A stretch of 64,000 nt of DNA from Cloacibacterium sp047601505 (GCF_047601505.1 NZ_JASGJD010000001.1:2976001-3040000), one strand, 5' to 3'; numbered from the stretch's first letter, positions 35,714-45,154 are shown. The notes: generated from the sequence alone by a model not told the origin. A program made the numbers and translations.

Positions 35714-36820
35714 TTATTTTTTGACAACTATTTTAGAAACTACTGATGCTCCATCAGTAAGATTATCCAAACGATTAATAGCAATCTTATCTCCGGATTT
35801 CAAACCAGAAGAAACAAAATAATCTTCATTTGAAGTTCCTGAGATACTGATTGGAACCATTGAAACTTTATTGCCTGTAATAAGTTTGTATACGAAAAAT
35901 TTATCTTGTATATCTTTTACCGCTGTTTTGGGAATGCTTAAAATATTTTCCAGATTTTTATGGATTACGATACGTCCGGTACCGCCAGATCTCAAAAGCT
36001 TTTCAGGATTTTGAAAAACGACTTTCATAGGCATACTTCCAGTAGCTTTATCAATTTGACCACTTGCTGCTTCTAATTTTCCCTTGTATGAATATGTTGA
36101 ACCATCTGCTAAAATCAATTCAACATTATTTGCTTCATTTTTAGCATTTTTCATATAAGCTAAATAGTCTGCTTCTACCAAAGAAAAATAAACATTAACT
36201 GTACTTATATTGGAAAGAGTGGTAAGAGGAACGCTATCAGAAGGAGTGATTAGATTTCCTATGCGATTAGGTATTCTGCCAATATAACCCATAGTCGGAG
36301 CTTTAATATAAGTGAAGCCAGCATTAATTTTTGAAGACCCCAATGTTGCTTTTGCCTGAGCTACCTGTGCCGTTGCAGCCTGATATTTTGTCTGTGCAGC
36401 TTTAAGTTGCGTATTAGAAACTACTTGACCATCTACTAATGGTTTCAAATTATCTACTTCTATTTTTGCAGAAGCTTGATTGGCTATTGCATTTTTAAGT
36501 GAAGCTTCACTATTACTAACTTGCTCATTGTAAACTGATGGATCTATCTTAAACAAAATTTGTCCTTTATTTACAAACTGACCTTCTTTTACGTATACCT
36601 CTTGCAAATACCCTGTAACTTGGACTTTTATATTAACGTTATCCTTTCCTTCTATTGTAGCAGGGTATCCTGAAGAGAAATCGTTTGAAGCATTTTTTAA
36701 TTCAATAAAATCGGCAGTCAGTGCTGCTTGTTGATTAGTATCTTGTTTATCTCTTGAATTACAGGAATAGATTATGGCACCTAATACCAAAATTGGGAAC
36801 CAACTTTTTTTAATGTTCAT
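35714..36820 (-). CDS. RND efflux membrane-fusion protein (AcrA-like)
   Basis: 368-residue periplasmic adaptor. Lipoprotein-type signal (ILVLGAIIYSCNSRDKQD), lipoyl half (GYLQEVYVKEGQFVNKGQIL, FKIDPSVYNEQVSNSEASL), alpha hairpin with KAAQTKYQAATAQVAQAKAT, second lipoyl half FTYIKAPTMGYIGRIPNRIG, and beta barrel LRSGGTGRIVIHKNLENIL. First gene of the adaptor-pump-channel operon, under TACTTTTG at 36847-36854. No TetR-type repressor is adjacent. Confidence 0.95.
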   Translation of the reverse strand: MNIKKSWFPILVLGAIIYSCNSRDKQDTNQQAALTADFIELKNASNDFSSGYPATIEGKDNVNIKVQVTGYLQEVYVKEGQFVNKGQILFKIDPSVYNEQVSNSEASLKNAIANQASAKIEVDNLKPLVDGQVVSNTQLKAAQTKYQAATAQVAQAKATLGSSKINAGFTYIKAPTMGYIGRIPNRIGNLITPSDSVPLTTLSNISTVNVYFSLVEADYLAYMKNAKNEANNVELILADGSTYSYKGKLEAASGQIDKATGSMPMKVVFQNPEKLLRSGGTGRIVIHKNLENILSIPKTAVKDIQDKFFVYKLITGNKVSMVPISISGTSNEDYFVSSGLKSGDKIAINRLDNLTDGASVVSKIVVKK

Positions 36821-36846
36821 GATTCTATTATTAATTAATTTAAAGA

Positions 36847-36854
36847 CAAAAGTA
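36847..36854 (-). promoter_or_regulatory. -7 element of the efflux operon
   Basis: Reads TACTTTTG on the minus strand, 26 bp before ATG 36820. Confidence 0.6.
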
Positions 36855-37249
36855 CCTTCATTAAGTGTCCGATTTTTTTGAAAATCAAGTGAAATGTAGT
36901 TATTAGTTGATGAAACGTGATATATTTAAATTGAACTCTTTTAACTATAAAAGCATAAAACAATCCTGAATTTTTTTACATTTCATTGGTTAAAAACACT
37001 CTTCAAGCTAAATTTTCATTATTGGATTAAAAATCTTTCATTCTTCAGCTCATCTGAAGATACATTACTTAGTATTCAAAAAAATGAAAATGTTTTTAGC
37101 AATTAAATCAGTAATATTTGGCTTAATTGAAACACAATTTTAAGAAATAAAAGAAACAAAAAAATTTAGCTTGAATTGATTCCTAAAGCTATAATCAATA
37201 TTTAGAATTAAATGATTAAATGCCTAAGCAGTGAAAAATCTAAATTATG
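36855..37249. other. Non-coding gap upstream of the efflux operon
   Basis: AT-rich, no gene or hairpin recognised. Contains the upstream part of the efflux promoter. Confidence 0.4.
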
Positions 37250-37252
37250 ATT

Positions 37253-38099
37253 TCAACCTGTTGTGCATTTAGCACAAATTAATTTTAATTTATTCAAACT
37301 TCTTTTGAATACGAAGAAATTTAGGTATTGAATCATCGTAAAAGAAGCTATTTTCGATACTATTCTTGTTGCTAAACCTTGAAATGTTTTTGCAAAGTTG
37401 GTGTTGATTGTGAATTGTCCGCACAATTGCGAGATATTGGTTTGTTCATTATTTAATTTTTTTTCAATGGTATTCACGATTGCTTCGCAGTTCAATCCTC
37501 TTTCTGATTTTTGATTTCATTCTTGAAAACTTTACAAAATCATGTTGGTTTTTACGCATCGAAACTGAAAGATTTATCTTAGAATAGTTAAATAAATCCA
37601 TCTGAATTTCTTTGCTAATATATCCTCTATTTCCTATTAACAAGCAATTCTGAAAATTTTCTTTATTATCATTAAGGTAATTAACATCATGAACGTTTAC
37701 AGGTGAAAAATCAAAAGAATGAAAGATTCCATTCTTGTCGTAAACCGCATGAAGTTTATAGCCAAAATATCTTGACTTCTGTGCAGCACAATATCCAAAA
37801 GAAGGTTTAATTTCATCTGTCGCGCAGATTGCCGAGCGATTGGCTCTACTAATTTTGCATATTTCAATTGGTGTTGAATCCACAATAAATACATCGGTAA
37901 AATCTGCAAACTTGCCACTTAAAGTCTCTCTGATTTTTTCAATGTAGGGTAAAAGTTTTCTCTTTCTTTTATTATAGACGCTTCTTTCAATTTTGTTTTC
38001 AAGCTCAGTTCCTAAAATGCATCTAAATAACTGTAATTCAGAGTTAATTGACATATACTCTGCAGTAATATTAAGTGCCACAAGTTCCAAATCAGACAT
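37253..38099 (-). pseudogene. IS982 transposase, frameshifted and with a mutated catalytic Asp
   Basis: Two overlapping frames: 37464-38099 (SGKFADFTDVFIVDSTPIEI, QKSRYFGYKLHAVYDKNGIF, CLLIGNRGYISKEIQ) and 37253-37495 (NISQLCGQFTINTNFAKTFQ, GLATRIVSKIASFT). Together they match the DDE transposase of IS982. The motif that is normally IGD(K/R)GY reads IGNRGY, so one catalytic Asp is lost as well as the frame. Confidence 0.9.
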
Positions 38100-38287
38100 T
38101 TTTGGAAGTCTAAATTTGCTTGTTTGTAGTAATATGTTTACAAGTATTTGTCAATTCTTTTAAAATAAATTTGTAATTTTGAATGAGTTTGTTCATATAC
38201 ACAATTGATTGGTAGTCAATTAAATATACGTTTTTTTAATCAAATGGACAATCTTTTTCTTTCTTAATTCCTAAATGCACAATAGGT
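37256..38287 (-). mobile_element. IS982-family insertion sequence (inactive)
   Basis: 1032 bp bounded by 17-bp terminal inverted repeats (ACCTGTTGTGCATTTAG at 37256-37272; the reverse complement with one change at 38271-38287) and flanked by a 6-bp target duplication ATTTCA (37250-37255 and 38288-38293). Contains a single broken transposase gene. A solo copy of the same end lies at 58714-58730. Confidence 0.92.
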
Positions 38288-38293
38288 ATTTCA

Positions 38294-38711
38294 TACTTAA
38301 TGAGCTTTAACCATATATATAGCTTGAGCAGGATTTTTTACATTTAGCTAAAATTCACTTTACAAGTAATGTAACAAAATTAAAGAATTGATATGGTTTT
38401 ATTTAAGCAAATAGAAGCTCTTCTATCGGACTTATTCTCCTAGAAAAGAATAACAAAGTAAAAGCAACCAAAATCAATTGATCTTATTATATGCATATGA
38501 AAACAGATTTTGTCGATTCCTGTCTAGCTAGAAAAAAAGATTACTGGCGGATGTTATAATCTTAGACTAAATAATACTCAAATATAAAAATCAGTAAATA
38601 GTAGCATTAGCAGGTATGCTATAACGCTATAGAATTTTTTTTCATCATTTGTATTGTTGACCTTTCAGGGAATTATTATCATTTCTTTTGGAGGCTTTCA
38701 AATAATTTTAA
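38294..38711. other. Non-coding gap
   Basis: No gene, hairpin or promoter recognised between the IS982 element and the SMR gene. Confidence 0.4.
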
Positions 38712-39044
38712 TTAATGTGAAGTAGATTTTGAAAAAACATTAATTACCACAACACCTATAATAATAAAAGTGATGCCTATAATTGCAGGAATATCTAATG
38801 ATTGTTTGTAAACAAAGTATCCAACCAACGAGAGCAAAATCAATCCTACCGCTGACCAAATGGCGTATGCTATCCCTAAAGGAATTGTTTTTATTGCAAT
38901 TGTAAGCATATAAAAAGAAAGTGCCATCCCTACAACGAAAATAACTGTTTGCAAAGGTTTTGTAAAACCTTCAGTTGCTTTTAAAAATGATGAGGCAAAG
39001 GTTTCAAAAAAAATTGCCAATGCAAGAAATAAGTAACTTTTCAT
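38712..39044 (-). CDS. Small multidrug resistance (SMR/EmrE-QacE type) transporter
   Basis: 110 residues, four helices, the exact family length when started at ATG 39044 (KSYLFLALAIFFETFASSFL); the longer frame from 39092 overlaps the preceding gene. The essential membrane Glu is in IFFETFASSFLKATEGF, followed by YMLTIAIKTIPLGIAYAIWS and VGLILLSLVGYF. Proton-coupled export of cationic or guanidinium compounds. 19 bp after the response regulator gene, so last gene of the LytS-LytTR-SMR operon. Confidence 0.92.
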   Translation of the reverse strand: MKSYLFLALAIFFETFASSFLKATEGFTKPLQTVIFVVGMALSFYMLTIAIKTIPLGIAYAIWSAVGLILLSLVGYFVYKQSLDIPAIIGITFIIIGVVVINVFSKSTSH

Positions 39045-39063
39045 AATATTTTTAATAATTGAT

Positions 39064-39828
39064 TTAAAAGTCCATCCAAGATTTAAGAGCACTTGCTTTT
39101 TCTCGACTTACAATAACTTCTGCTTCCGGATGTTTTCGTAATTCTAGTTTCAATTTTCCATTAAAATGATTAAGCACCTGTTTTACAGAATCTATATGAA
39201 TGATAAATTGTCTGTTTGCTCTAAAAAAAAATTTAGTATCAAGTTGTTTTTCCAATTCTTCCAGAGTTTGAGGAATTATTTCTATATTTCCATCGGATAA
39301 TTTTGCTTTGCTAACTCCTAATTCTGTAAAAAAATACAAAACATCTTCTACCAATACAGTTTTAAAACCATCACGATGCGGTATCAAAAAACGTTTCCTA
39401 AAATCTTTCGGTTGAATGTAACTTAATAAACCTTCCAAAGCCGTATTTACAAGAGGGATTTTTTCAATAAATGTTTCGTATCTTTTCAGAGCTGATTCCA
39501 GTTCTTCTTCTTCAATTGGCTTGAGCAAATAATCTATACTATTGTATTTAAAAGCTTTTACGGCATACTCATCATAGGCAGTAGTGAAAATAACGGGGCA
39601 TTCTACTTTAAATTCATTAAAAATCTCAAAGCTCAAACCATCTGCTAATCGAACATCCAACATAATAAGATCAGGCTTTTCATTATTTCTGAGCCAACTT
39701 AAAGAGGAAGTCACAGAATCTTCAATAGATAAAATTTCGATATGGGGTCTAAGTTTTAGAAGTAGTCTTTTTAACCGATCAGCATTAAGCTTCTCATCTT
39801 CTATGATTAAAATTTTATTCAGTTTCAT
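39064..39828 (-). CDS. LytTR-family response regulator
   Basis: 254 residues from ATG 39828. Receiver domain: IIEDEKLNADR acidic pair, phospho-acceptor Asp in DLIMLDVRLADGL, KPIEEEE with the conserved Lys. C-terminal LytTR DNA-binding domain: RFLIPHRDGFKTVLVEDVLY, FFTELGVSKAKLSDG, LDTKFFFRANRQFIIHIDSV. The ATG overlaps the kinase stop by 4 bp (ATGA). Probably controls the SMR gene that follows or the nearby efflux operon. Confidence 0.94.
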   Translation of the reverse strand: MKLNKILIIEDEKLNADRLKRLLLKLRPHIEILSIEDSVTSSLSWLRNNEKPDLIMLDVRLADGLSFEIFNEFKVECPVIFTTAYDEYAVKAFKYNSIDYLLKPIEEEELESALKRYETFIEKIPLVNTALEGLLSYIQPKDFRKRFLIPHRDGFKTVLVEDVLYFFTELGVSKAKLSDGNIEIIPQTLEELEKQLDTKFFFRANRQFIIHIDSVKQVLNHFNGKLKLELRKHPEAEVIVSREKASALKSWMDF

Positions 39829-40910
39829 AACAATGGTATTTTTACAGTATACCAATCTTCCGATTGTTCTATCTGCGGTTTTACATCTCCCAATAATTCA
39901 TAGCGATTGAAAACATTATTCATCCCTAATCCTGATGATTCAGGTTTATTAATTAATGGTAAAAATGTGTTGGAAACCAATAATTCTTTTGCAGAAGAAG
40001 TCGTAATATTGATAAATAAAGGATTTGCTTTGGTGGTTTGATTATGCTTTATGGCATTTTCTACCAAAAGTTGTAATGTTAATGGTGGAACAGAAAAATT
40101 TCTATATTTATCTTCAATGGAAATAGTAAATACTACGCCATCTCCAATTCTTCTTTTAGTTAGAAAAATATAGGAATCCAAAAATTTCAATTCTTCATCC
40201 AGGCTTATGATATCTTTTTTGGAATTAACTAAAAGATACCTATATACTTTAGTGAAATTTTCTGCATATTCATAACCCAATTGTTGATCTTCTAAAATCA
40301 GTTCAGAAAGTACACTCAAATTATTGAATACAAAATGAGGATCTATTTGGAGCTTCAAAGCCTGTAACTCGGCTTCCATTTTAGCTTGTTTTAAATGTGA
40401 AGCCCTTAATTCATACTGATTTATCTGCATAATGCTTTTTTTCCAATTATTAAGTAAAAAATCTCCCGTATTAATAGCACTTATAACTATAGATATAATA
40501 ATGTTTGTGACGACCCATTGCGATAACCAAGCATATTCCTTGTATTGTTTAGTATTTAGAAGTTCTTCAAAGGTGTTCAGAAATATTATGTTAAAAAATA
40601 CGACAAATAGAATACTGGATAATATCTGCAAAAGTATCTGAATAAAAAGTCGTTTTTTAGGATTTACATTCCACTCTATTATCGAATTCAAAAGCCGGTC
40701 AATAAAAAGACTCACTTCGCAAATAAGTATGCAAATTATTAATGCTGATAATTCATTTTTAATAATAAATATCCAACCTTTATATTGATATGTTTCCCAA
40801 TATTCATCAAAAGGATTTATTAAAAATGAAAAAGAGTAAAAAATAAAAAAAGAAGTAATCCATATTAACAATCTTTTTTTTGTGAAAAATTCATATATAT
40901 ATATTTTCAT
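39825..40910 (-). CDS. LytS/YehU-type sensor histidine kinase
   Basis: 361 residues. Four hydrophobic segments in the first 150 residues (ITSFFIFYSFSFLINPF, ELSALIICILICEVSLF, IQILLQILSSILFVVFFNII, WVVTNIIISIVISAI), then a His_kinase domain: phospho-accepting LQIDPHFVFNNLSVLSELI, and the ATP-binding N box QLLVENAIKHNQTTK and GLGMNNVFNRYEL. No separate sensor domain, so the signal is likely sensed at the membrane. First gene of the kinase-regulator-SMR operon. Confidence 0.93.
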   Translation of the reverse strand: MKIYIYEFFTKKRLLIWITSFFIFYSFSFLINPFDEYWETYQYKGWIFIIKNELSALIICILICEVSLFIDRLLNSIIEWNVNPKKRLFIQILLQILSSILFVVFFNIIFLNTFEELLNTKQYKEYAWLSQWVVTNIIISIVISAINTGDFLLNNWKKSIMQINQYELRASHLKQAKMEAELQALKLQIDPHFVFNNLSVLSELILEDQQLGYEYAENFTKVYRYLLVNSKKDIISLDEELKFLDSYIFLTKRRIGDGVVFTISIEDKYRNFSVPPLTLQLLVENAIKHNQTTKANPLFINITTSSAKELLVSNTFLPLINKPESSGLGMNNVFNRYELLGDVKPQIEQSEDWYTVKIPLL

Positions 40911-41183
40911 TTTCTCTTTCTTTTTATCTATAAAAGTGTATTTTCAATTTTTTAATTGTCATTTTACAAAAATAGAAATAGAAATTTATTTAATAGCTTA
41001 TAAATTAATTCAACCTTCAAAAATCAAATATGAAGTAACATTATTTTCATACTAAATGATTATTTTACATTTCAATTGTTCTATTAGCTGTTTCAATTGT
41101 CTTTTTTTACGTGTGAAATAGTTTAGCTATTAGTGATATTATATTCTTCTATACTTTTACTAACAGATTAAACGCATTCTTTT

Positions 41184-42000
41184 ATGAAAAATATATTGAT
41201 TTGTACAGATTACTCAATTGAGGCAGAAAATGCAACTCATTACGCATTATCAATGGCAAAAGAAAAAAGACTTAATGTCTCAATTTTTTCTCTACAAAAT
41301 ATTTCAATGCATATTGAAAATGCAAGACTACCTGCCAACTATTTTTTTGAACAAATGGAACAAAAGAAAAAACAATTGACAGAAAAATGTAATGAATTAA
41401 GTATATTATATAAGATTCCTATTGAACCTATTTTAGCTACCGGGGATTTTCACCATGAATTAGATACTATCATTTCAAATAATAAAATAGATTTAGTAAT
41501 TGTAGGAATGCCTGAAAAAAATATTGAACAAAGCCTTTTAGGGAATACCACTACCAAATTACTACACATACTAAAAATTCCAGTATTAGCAATACCTAAG
41601 TTCCAAGAATATATCCAGTTCAAAAAAATACTATTTGCCTATGATTTACATGAAGAAATTAATTTCATAATAATGAATCAGATATATGATTTTGTTAAAA
41701 AATTTGAATCCGAAATAGAAGTATTTAATGTAACTGAACAACTCGATGAGTTTAATAAAATGATCTCAGATAAAAATATTCAGGATCTTTTTAATGTTAA
41801 TGACATTAAAGCTCAATTCAAAGCTGTTCAGAATACAGAAATCATCAAAAGCCTTGAAAGAGGAATTAAACTTAATAAATGCTGACCTTCTAATAATGTC
41901 TCCTCATAAGTATGGGTTTTGGAGTTCGCTTATACATAGAAGTAAAACATCAATTATGGCAGCGGGAAATAAAATTCCTTTGTTATCAATTCCTAGCTAA
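41184..42000 (+). pseudogene. Universal stress protein (UspA family), frameshifted
   Basis: Tandem two-domain Usp of about 270 residues. First frame 41184-41885: KNILICTDYSIEAENATHYA, VGMPEKNIEQSLLGNTTTKL (ATP-binding G-rich end), second domain FKKILFAYDLHEEINF. Near 41855-41885 the frame shifts by one and the rest reads NLINADLLIMSPHKYGFWSS, LIHRSKTSIMAAGNKIPLLS and stops at 42000. The shifted tail is the expected C-terminal ATP-binding motif, so this is a recent frameshift or a sequencing error rather than a separate gene. Confidence 0.85.
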
Positions 42001-42128
42001 TGCTTTTTGAAAAAATATACTGTAGTTATCCAATCTAATTTTCTTTTTACAGATAATATTTATACACAATTTTTTGTAAGTTCTTTTCATAAAAAATAAT
42101 CGCAAGGAGTAAATGTGTTATTTAGAAA

Positions 42129-42794
42129 CTATTCCGTTTGTCTCAACCAACTGACAAAATCTGCAATCATTTCAGAATTTATTGTATGATCTTCTCTGTA
42201 TTGATGAAATTCCAGCTGTAATTTTTTCGATTTCAAATAATCTATAGCATCCAAAGCATACTGAAATTTCAGGACAGAATCGTGTGTTCCGTGAGATACA
42301 AATATTTTTAGTTTTTTTAGTCTTTCATTATCTGCAACTAAAGGTTTTACTTCAGGAAGTAATCTTCCGCTCATTGCAGCGATTCCTTTTATTTTTTCGG
42401 GTTCTGTTAATGCAACACTATAACACATAATTCCACCTTGGCTAAATCCCATCAAATACACTTGGTTTTCATCAAAATCTTCAACCTTTTTTAAATCTTC
42501 AATGAATTTCAGAATTTCTTTTCTGGATTTTTCTGCCTGTTCTTCATTAATAATAGACTTTTCAGGTGTAAACTGTACTTGAAACCAAGCATAGCTATTT
42601 TTTCTTAAAGTAACTGGTCCTCTTGCAGAAACAACCAAAAAATTATCCGGTAGTGCATTTGCAAACGAAAACATATTCTGTTCATTGCTTCCAACGCCGT
42701 GTAATAAAATAATTAATGGTGGTTTTTGCGTTGCAACTTTAGGCTGTCGTACCAAATAATGTAAACTTGGTTTTTGAGATATTGTATTTGTCAT
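42129..42794 (-). CDS. Alpha/beta-hydrolase esterase (phospholipase/carboxylesterase type)
   Basis: 221 residues. Oxyanion region ILLHGVGSNEQNMF, nucleophile elbow LMGFSQGGIM, Asp in VSHGTHDSVL and His in YREDHTINSEM, the classical triad in the YpfH/acyl-protein thioesterase-like arrangement. Cytoplasmic, no signal peptide. Monocistronic; substrate unknown. Confidence 0.92.
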   Translation of the reverse strand: MTNTISQKPSLHYLVRQPKVATQKPPLIILLHGVGSNEQNMFSFANALPDNFLVVSARGPVTLRKNSYAWFQVQFTPEKSIINEEQAEKSRKEILKFIEDLKKVEDFDENQVYLMGFSQGGIMCYSVALTEPEKIKGIAAMSGRLLPEVKPLVADNERLKKLKIFVSHGTHDSVLKFQYALDAIDYLKSKKLQLEFHQYREDHTINSEMIADFVSWLRQTE

Positions 42795-42955
42795 TGTAAA
42801 ACTTAAACTTTGGCTTGGTAGCTCTTTTCATTTTTTGTCTGGCTTTGTGCGGTTGGAAAAATGCAAATGTAATAGAAGTTTTAGAAATGCCATAAGCCAA
42901 CAGCAAATCGAACAAGAAATTTTCATTTGAAAAATTTTCGAATATGGTTTTTACA

Positions 42956-44044
42956 TTATGTTCTATTTCGTGGCGCTTTAGTGCTTTTCAGTTCGTAAAT
43001 TTTATACCAATAGAAAAAAGCTTCAGGATTGGATTTTTTAAGTTTGTTTAGCTTGCTATTCAGTGGCTCGTCAATTTGCCAATCTTTCATTTGAAGTGGA
43101 TTTTCAAATTTTTCAATCGTTTTTGCATCGTGCTGTATCAAAGCTGAAAGATAAGCCGCCTTTGAAGCATGTGCAATCGCTTTTTCAATGTGATAAACTT
43201 CTGAAAAGATAAACGGTTTTATACGTAAAATTCCCTTTTGCAGTTCGTCAAAGTTTCCATTTCCATCAGTTCCTCTGCTCACAATAGAAAGTGCGGTTTG
43301 GTATATATCTTCCAACACATCACTTTCTGTAATTTCTACTGAATTTCTATAAGCAATTTCAGTTTTTGCAAACTGATAAAACGTAGTTCTAATAATGTCT
43401 AAATCTTGTGCAACATCAAACAAATTTCCTATGTCATATAGTTGTTTGATGATTTCCATACTCATACTATCCTCTTTTTTGAAGTACGGAACACCTGTGG
43501 TATTTGGTGCAAAAGCGGTAAGTTTATCACCTAAAATATCTTCTAAGCTTGGTACATTTACTTGCAACGGTTTATCCGATTGAGGAACAAAATCGGATTG
43601 GATGGGCAAAGAAATTATATTGACGTAATTTACGTCTTCAAAAAGAATGTCCAACAAAACATATTCTTCGTCCTTTTTTGTTTTGTGTAAAGGTGTGTAA
43701 AAAAATTTATAATGTTCTTTTTTGATTTTTGAGTTTGTGCTTCGGTGTTGTAATTCTTTTCTCAAAAAACCTTGTTCTTCTGCAATAGCGTCTAAAATGC
43801 TTTCCAAATTTTCAATTTCATTCGATAGAATAATATCAATGTCGATAGATAAACGCTTTGCTGAATTGAAGTGAAGCATCAAAGCTGTTCCTCCTTTAAA
43901 AATAAATGGTAAATTTTTCTCTGCTAAACCTTCCAATAATAGCAATGCTCGGATAACTTTTTCAACAAGAATTTTATCCGCATTTCGGTGTTGTTTTGAT
44001 ATTTTATTAAGCCATTCGGCTGATAGTTCACTTTGGTTTATCAT
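42956..44044 (-). CDS. AbiEii-family nucleotidyltransferase toxin (second locus)
   Basis: 362 residues. FIFKGGTALMLHFNSAKRL near residue 47 and SIDIDIILS (metal-binding Asp pair) mark the AbiEii/AbiGii-type polymerase-beta fold, longer and clearly different from the 6576 protein. C-terminal helical part includes FSEVYHIEKAIAHASKAAYL. Starts at ATG 44044, 27 bp after the antitoxin-like gene. The gap contains a TTTTGGCA-N15-TGCCAAAA dyad. Frame intact. Confidence 0.85.
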   Translation of the reverse strand: MINQSELSAEWLNKISKQHRNADKILVEKVIRALLLLEGLAEKNLPFIFKGGTALMLHFNSAKRLSIDIDIILSNEIENLESILDAIAEEQGFLRKELQHRSTNSKIKKEHYKFFYTPLHKTKKDEEYVLLDILFEDVNYVNIISLPIQSDFVPQSDKPLQVNVPSLEDILGDKLTAFAPNTTGVPYFKKEDSMSMEIIKQLYDIGNLFDVAQDLDIIRTTFYQFAKTEIAYRNSVEITESDVLEDIYQTALSIVSRGTDGNGNFDELQKGILRIKPFIFSEVYHIEKAIAHASKAAYLSALIQHDAKTIEKFENPLQMKDWQIDEPLNSKLNKLKKSNPEAFFYWYKIYELKSTKAPRNRT

Positions 44045-44052
44045 AATCTATA

Positions 44053-44083
44053 TTTTGGCACTGTATTTATATTATTGCCAAAA
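44053..44083. promoter_or_regulatory. Operator-like dyad between the second AbiE genes
   Basis: TTTTGGCA, 15 bp, TGCCAAAA, perfect arms. Same core and same 15-bp spacing as the dyad at 44852-44880. Confidence 0.6.
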
Positions 44084-44668
44084 ATTTGAAATTGTTTTTA
44101 TAAATTGATTTAATTCTTCTTTCTTTCTACGTCTATCTGCATAGCGAAGCATTTTACTTTGTTTTATTGTATATTTTTCAAAAGCATTTTTAAAAATAGT
44201 TCGCATTTCTCCACCTTGTTGAGCCGAAAAAATAACGTCATCGCAAAAAATATCCACTAACATTTTTTCTATGGTTACCGTTTCTATTCCATTTATATTT
44301 TGTGTTGGGGCTTCTGAAATAATTGGTTTGATGATGAATGTTTCTCTTTCGTTTAAGTTGTATTTTTCTAAAATATCGTTAGTAGGCTCAATAAAAACCG
44401 ACTTTTTAATTTCTCTCAAAAAGTAAAAAACGGAATTGGTTGTTTCTTTGTCTGTTTCTACCAATATGAAAAAATGGTTGGGTTGGTGTTGCATAAATTC
44501 ATTAAGAACAGACGTGTTCCAAACACAAATGTTTGAATAAGGAAATTCTATTTTTAGTTTTTTGAAAACAGTTTTTATTGTTGATGAAATTTCGGGAGTA
44601 TATTTTTTTTCTTCACCTATAGTAAACTTCCCTCTACCGATTCGTTGTAAAATACCATTTTGAACCAA
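44072..44668 (-). CDS. AbiEi-like antitoxin/regulator (second locus), unusual start
   Basis: 198 residues from TTG 44668 (DUF6577-like): GILQRIGRGKFTIGEEKKYT wing-like part, SNICVWNTSVLNEFMQHQPN, VTIEKMLVDIFCDDVIF. The frame stays open upstream to a stop at 44816-44818 and encodes a plausible winged-helix start (DKLNRNKLKSHFKNKSVF, IIAFYEQIDGNIKPTTINWR), so the true protein is probably about 246 residues. But no ATG, GTG or TTG exists there, only ATC at 44815 or 44812. Either the start codon was lost or a rare start is used. Confidence 0.75.
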   Translation of the reverse strand: MVQNGILQRIGRGKFTIGEEKKYTPEISSTIKTVFKKLKIEFPYSNICVWNTSVLNEFMQHQPNHFFILVETDKETTNSVFYFLREIKKSVFIEPTNDILEKYNLNERETFIIKPIISEAPTQNINGIETVTIEKMLVDIFCDDVIFSAQQGGEMRTIFKNAFEKYTIKQSKMLRYADRRRKKEELNQFIKTISNFWQ

Positions 44669-44829
44669 ATCGTAAATTCTCCAATTTATGGTTGTTGGTT
44701 TTATGTTGCCGTCAATTTGTTCGTAAAAGGCAATAATATCCTTAGTTTCAAAAACAGATTTGTTCTTGAAATGGCTTTTTAGTTTGTTTCTATTTAGTTT
44801 ATCCGTTGCGATGATTTAAAAATTTTAAG

Positions 44830-44837
44830 CAAAGATA
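44830..44837 (-). promoter_or_regulatory. -7 element of the second AbiE operon
   Basis: Reads TATCTTTG on the minus strand, 15-22 bp before the open frame begins at 44815, supporting transcription of the upstream-extended antitoxin frame. Confidence 0.55.
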
Positions 44838-44851
44838 AAAAAAATCTATGA

Positions 44852-44880
44852 ATTGGCAGCAATGTGTGTTAATTGCCAAT
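44852..44880. promoter_or_regulatory. Operator-like dyad upstream of the second AbiE operon
   Basis: ATTGGCA, 15 bp, TGCCAAT, just upstream of the -7 box, where a -33 element would be. It matches the dyad at 44053-44083 in core and spacing. Confidence 0.6.
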
Positions 44881-45003
44881 ATTTAGAATTTAGAGTAGTG
44901 AGTGGGCTTGGGTGCGTTGGGGCAAAATTAAATGGTATGCCGATTGTTTGGTGTAACAAGACAGGCATATTACCAATATTTTGAGCGGAATATTGACATA
45001 GAA

Positions 45004-45153
45004 TTAGAACATGAATTGATTATAACAGAACTCACCTACAACTTCATCGTTGATCACTCCTAATGATCCAACAGGACTTTCTCCTTCTGCTCTTGCAAGT
45101 TCTGCAAGTTCCAAACACTTATCTAGATACTTTTTATCTACATTCATTTCCAT
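45004..45153 (-). pseudogene. Truncated nucleoside deaminase-like fragment
   Basis: 49 codons: NVDKKYLDKCLELAELARAE, GESPVGSLGVINDEVVGE resemble the first 40 residues of TadA/CMP-dCMP-type deaminases. It stops before the HAE zinc motif. Probably a 5' fragment left by a rearrangement. Confidence 0.45.
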
Positions 45154-45154
45154 A

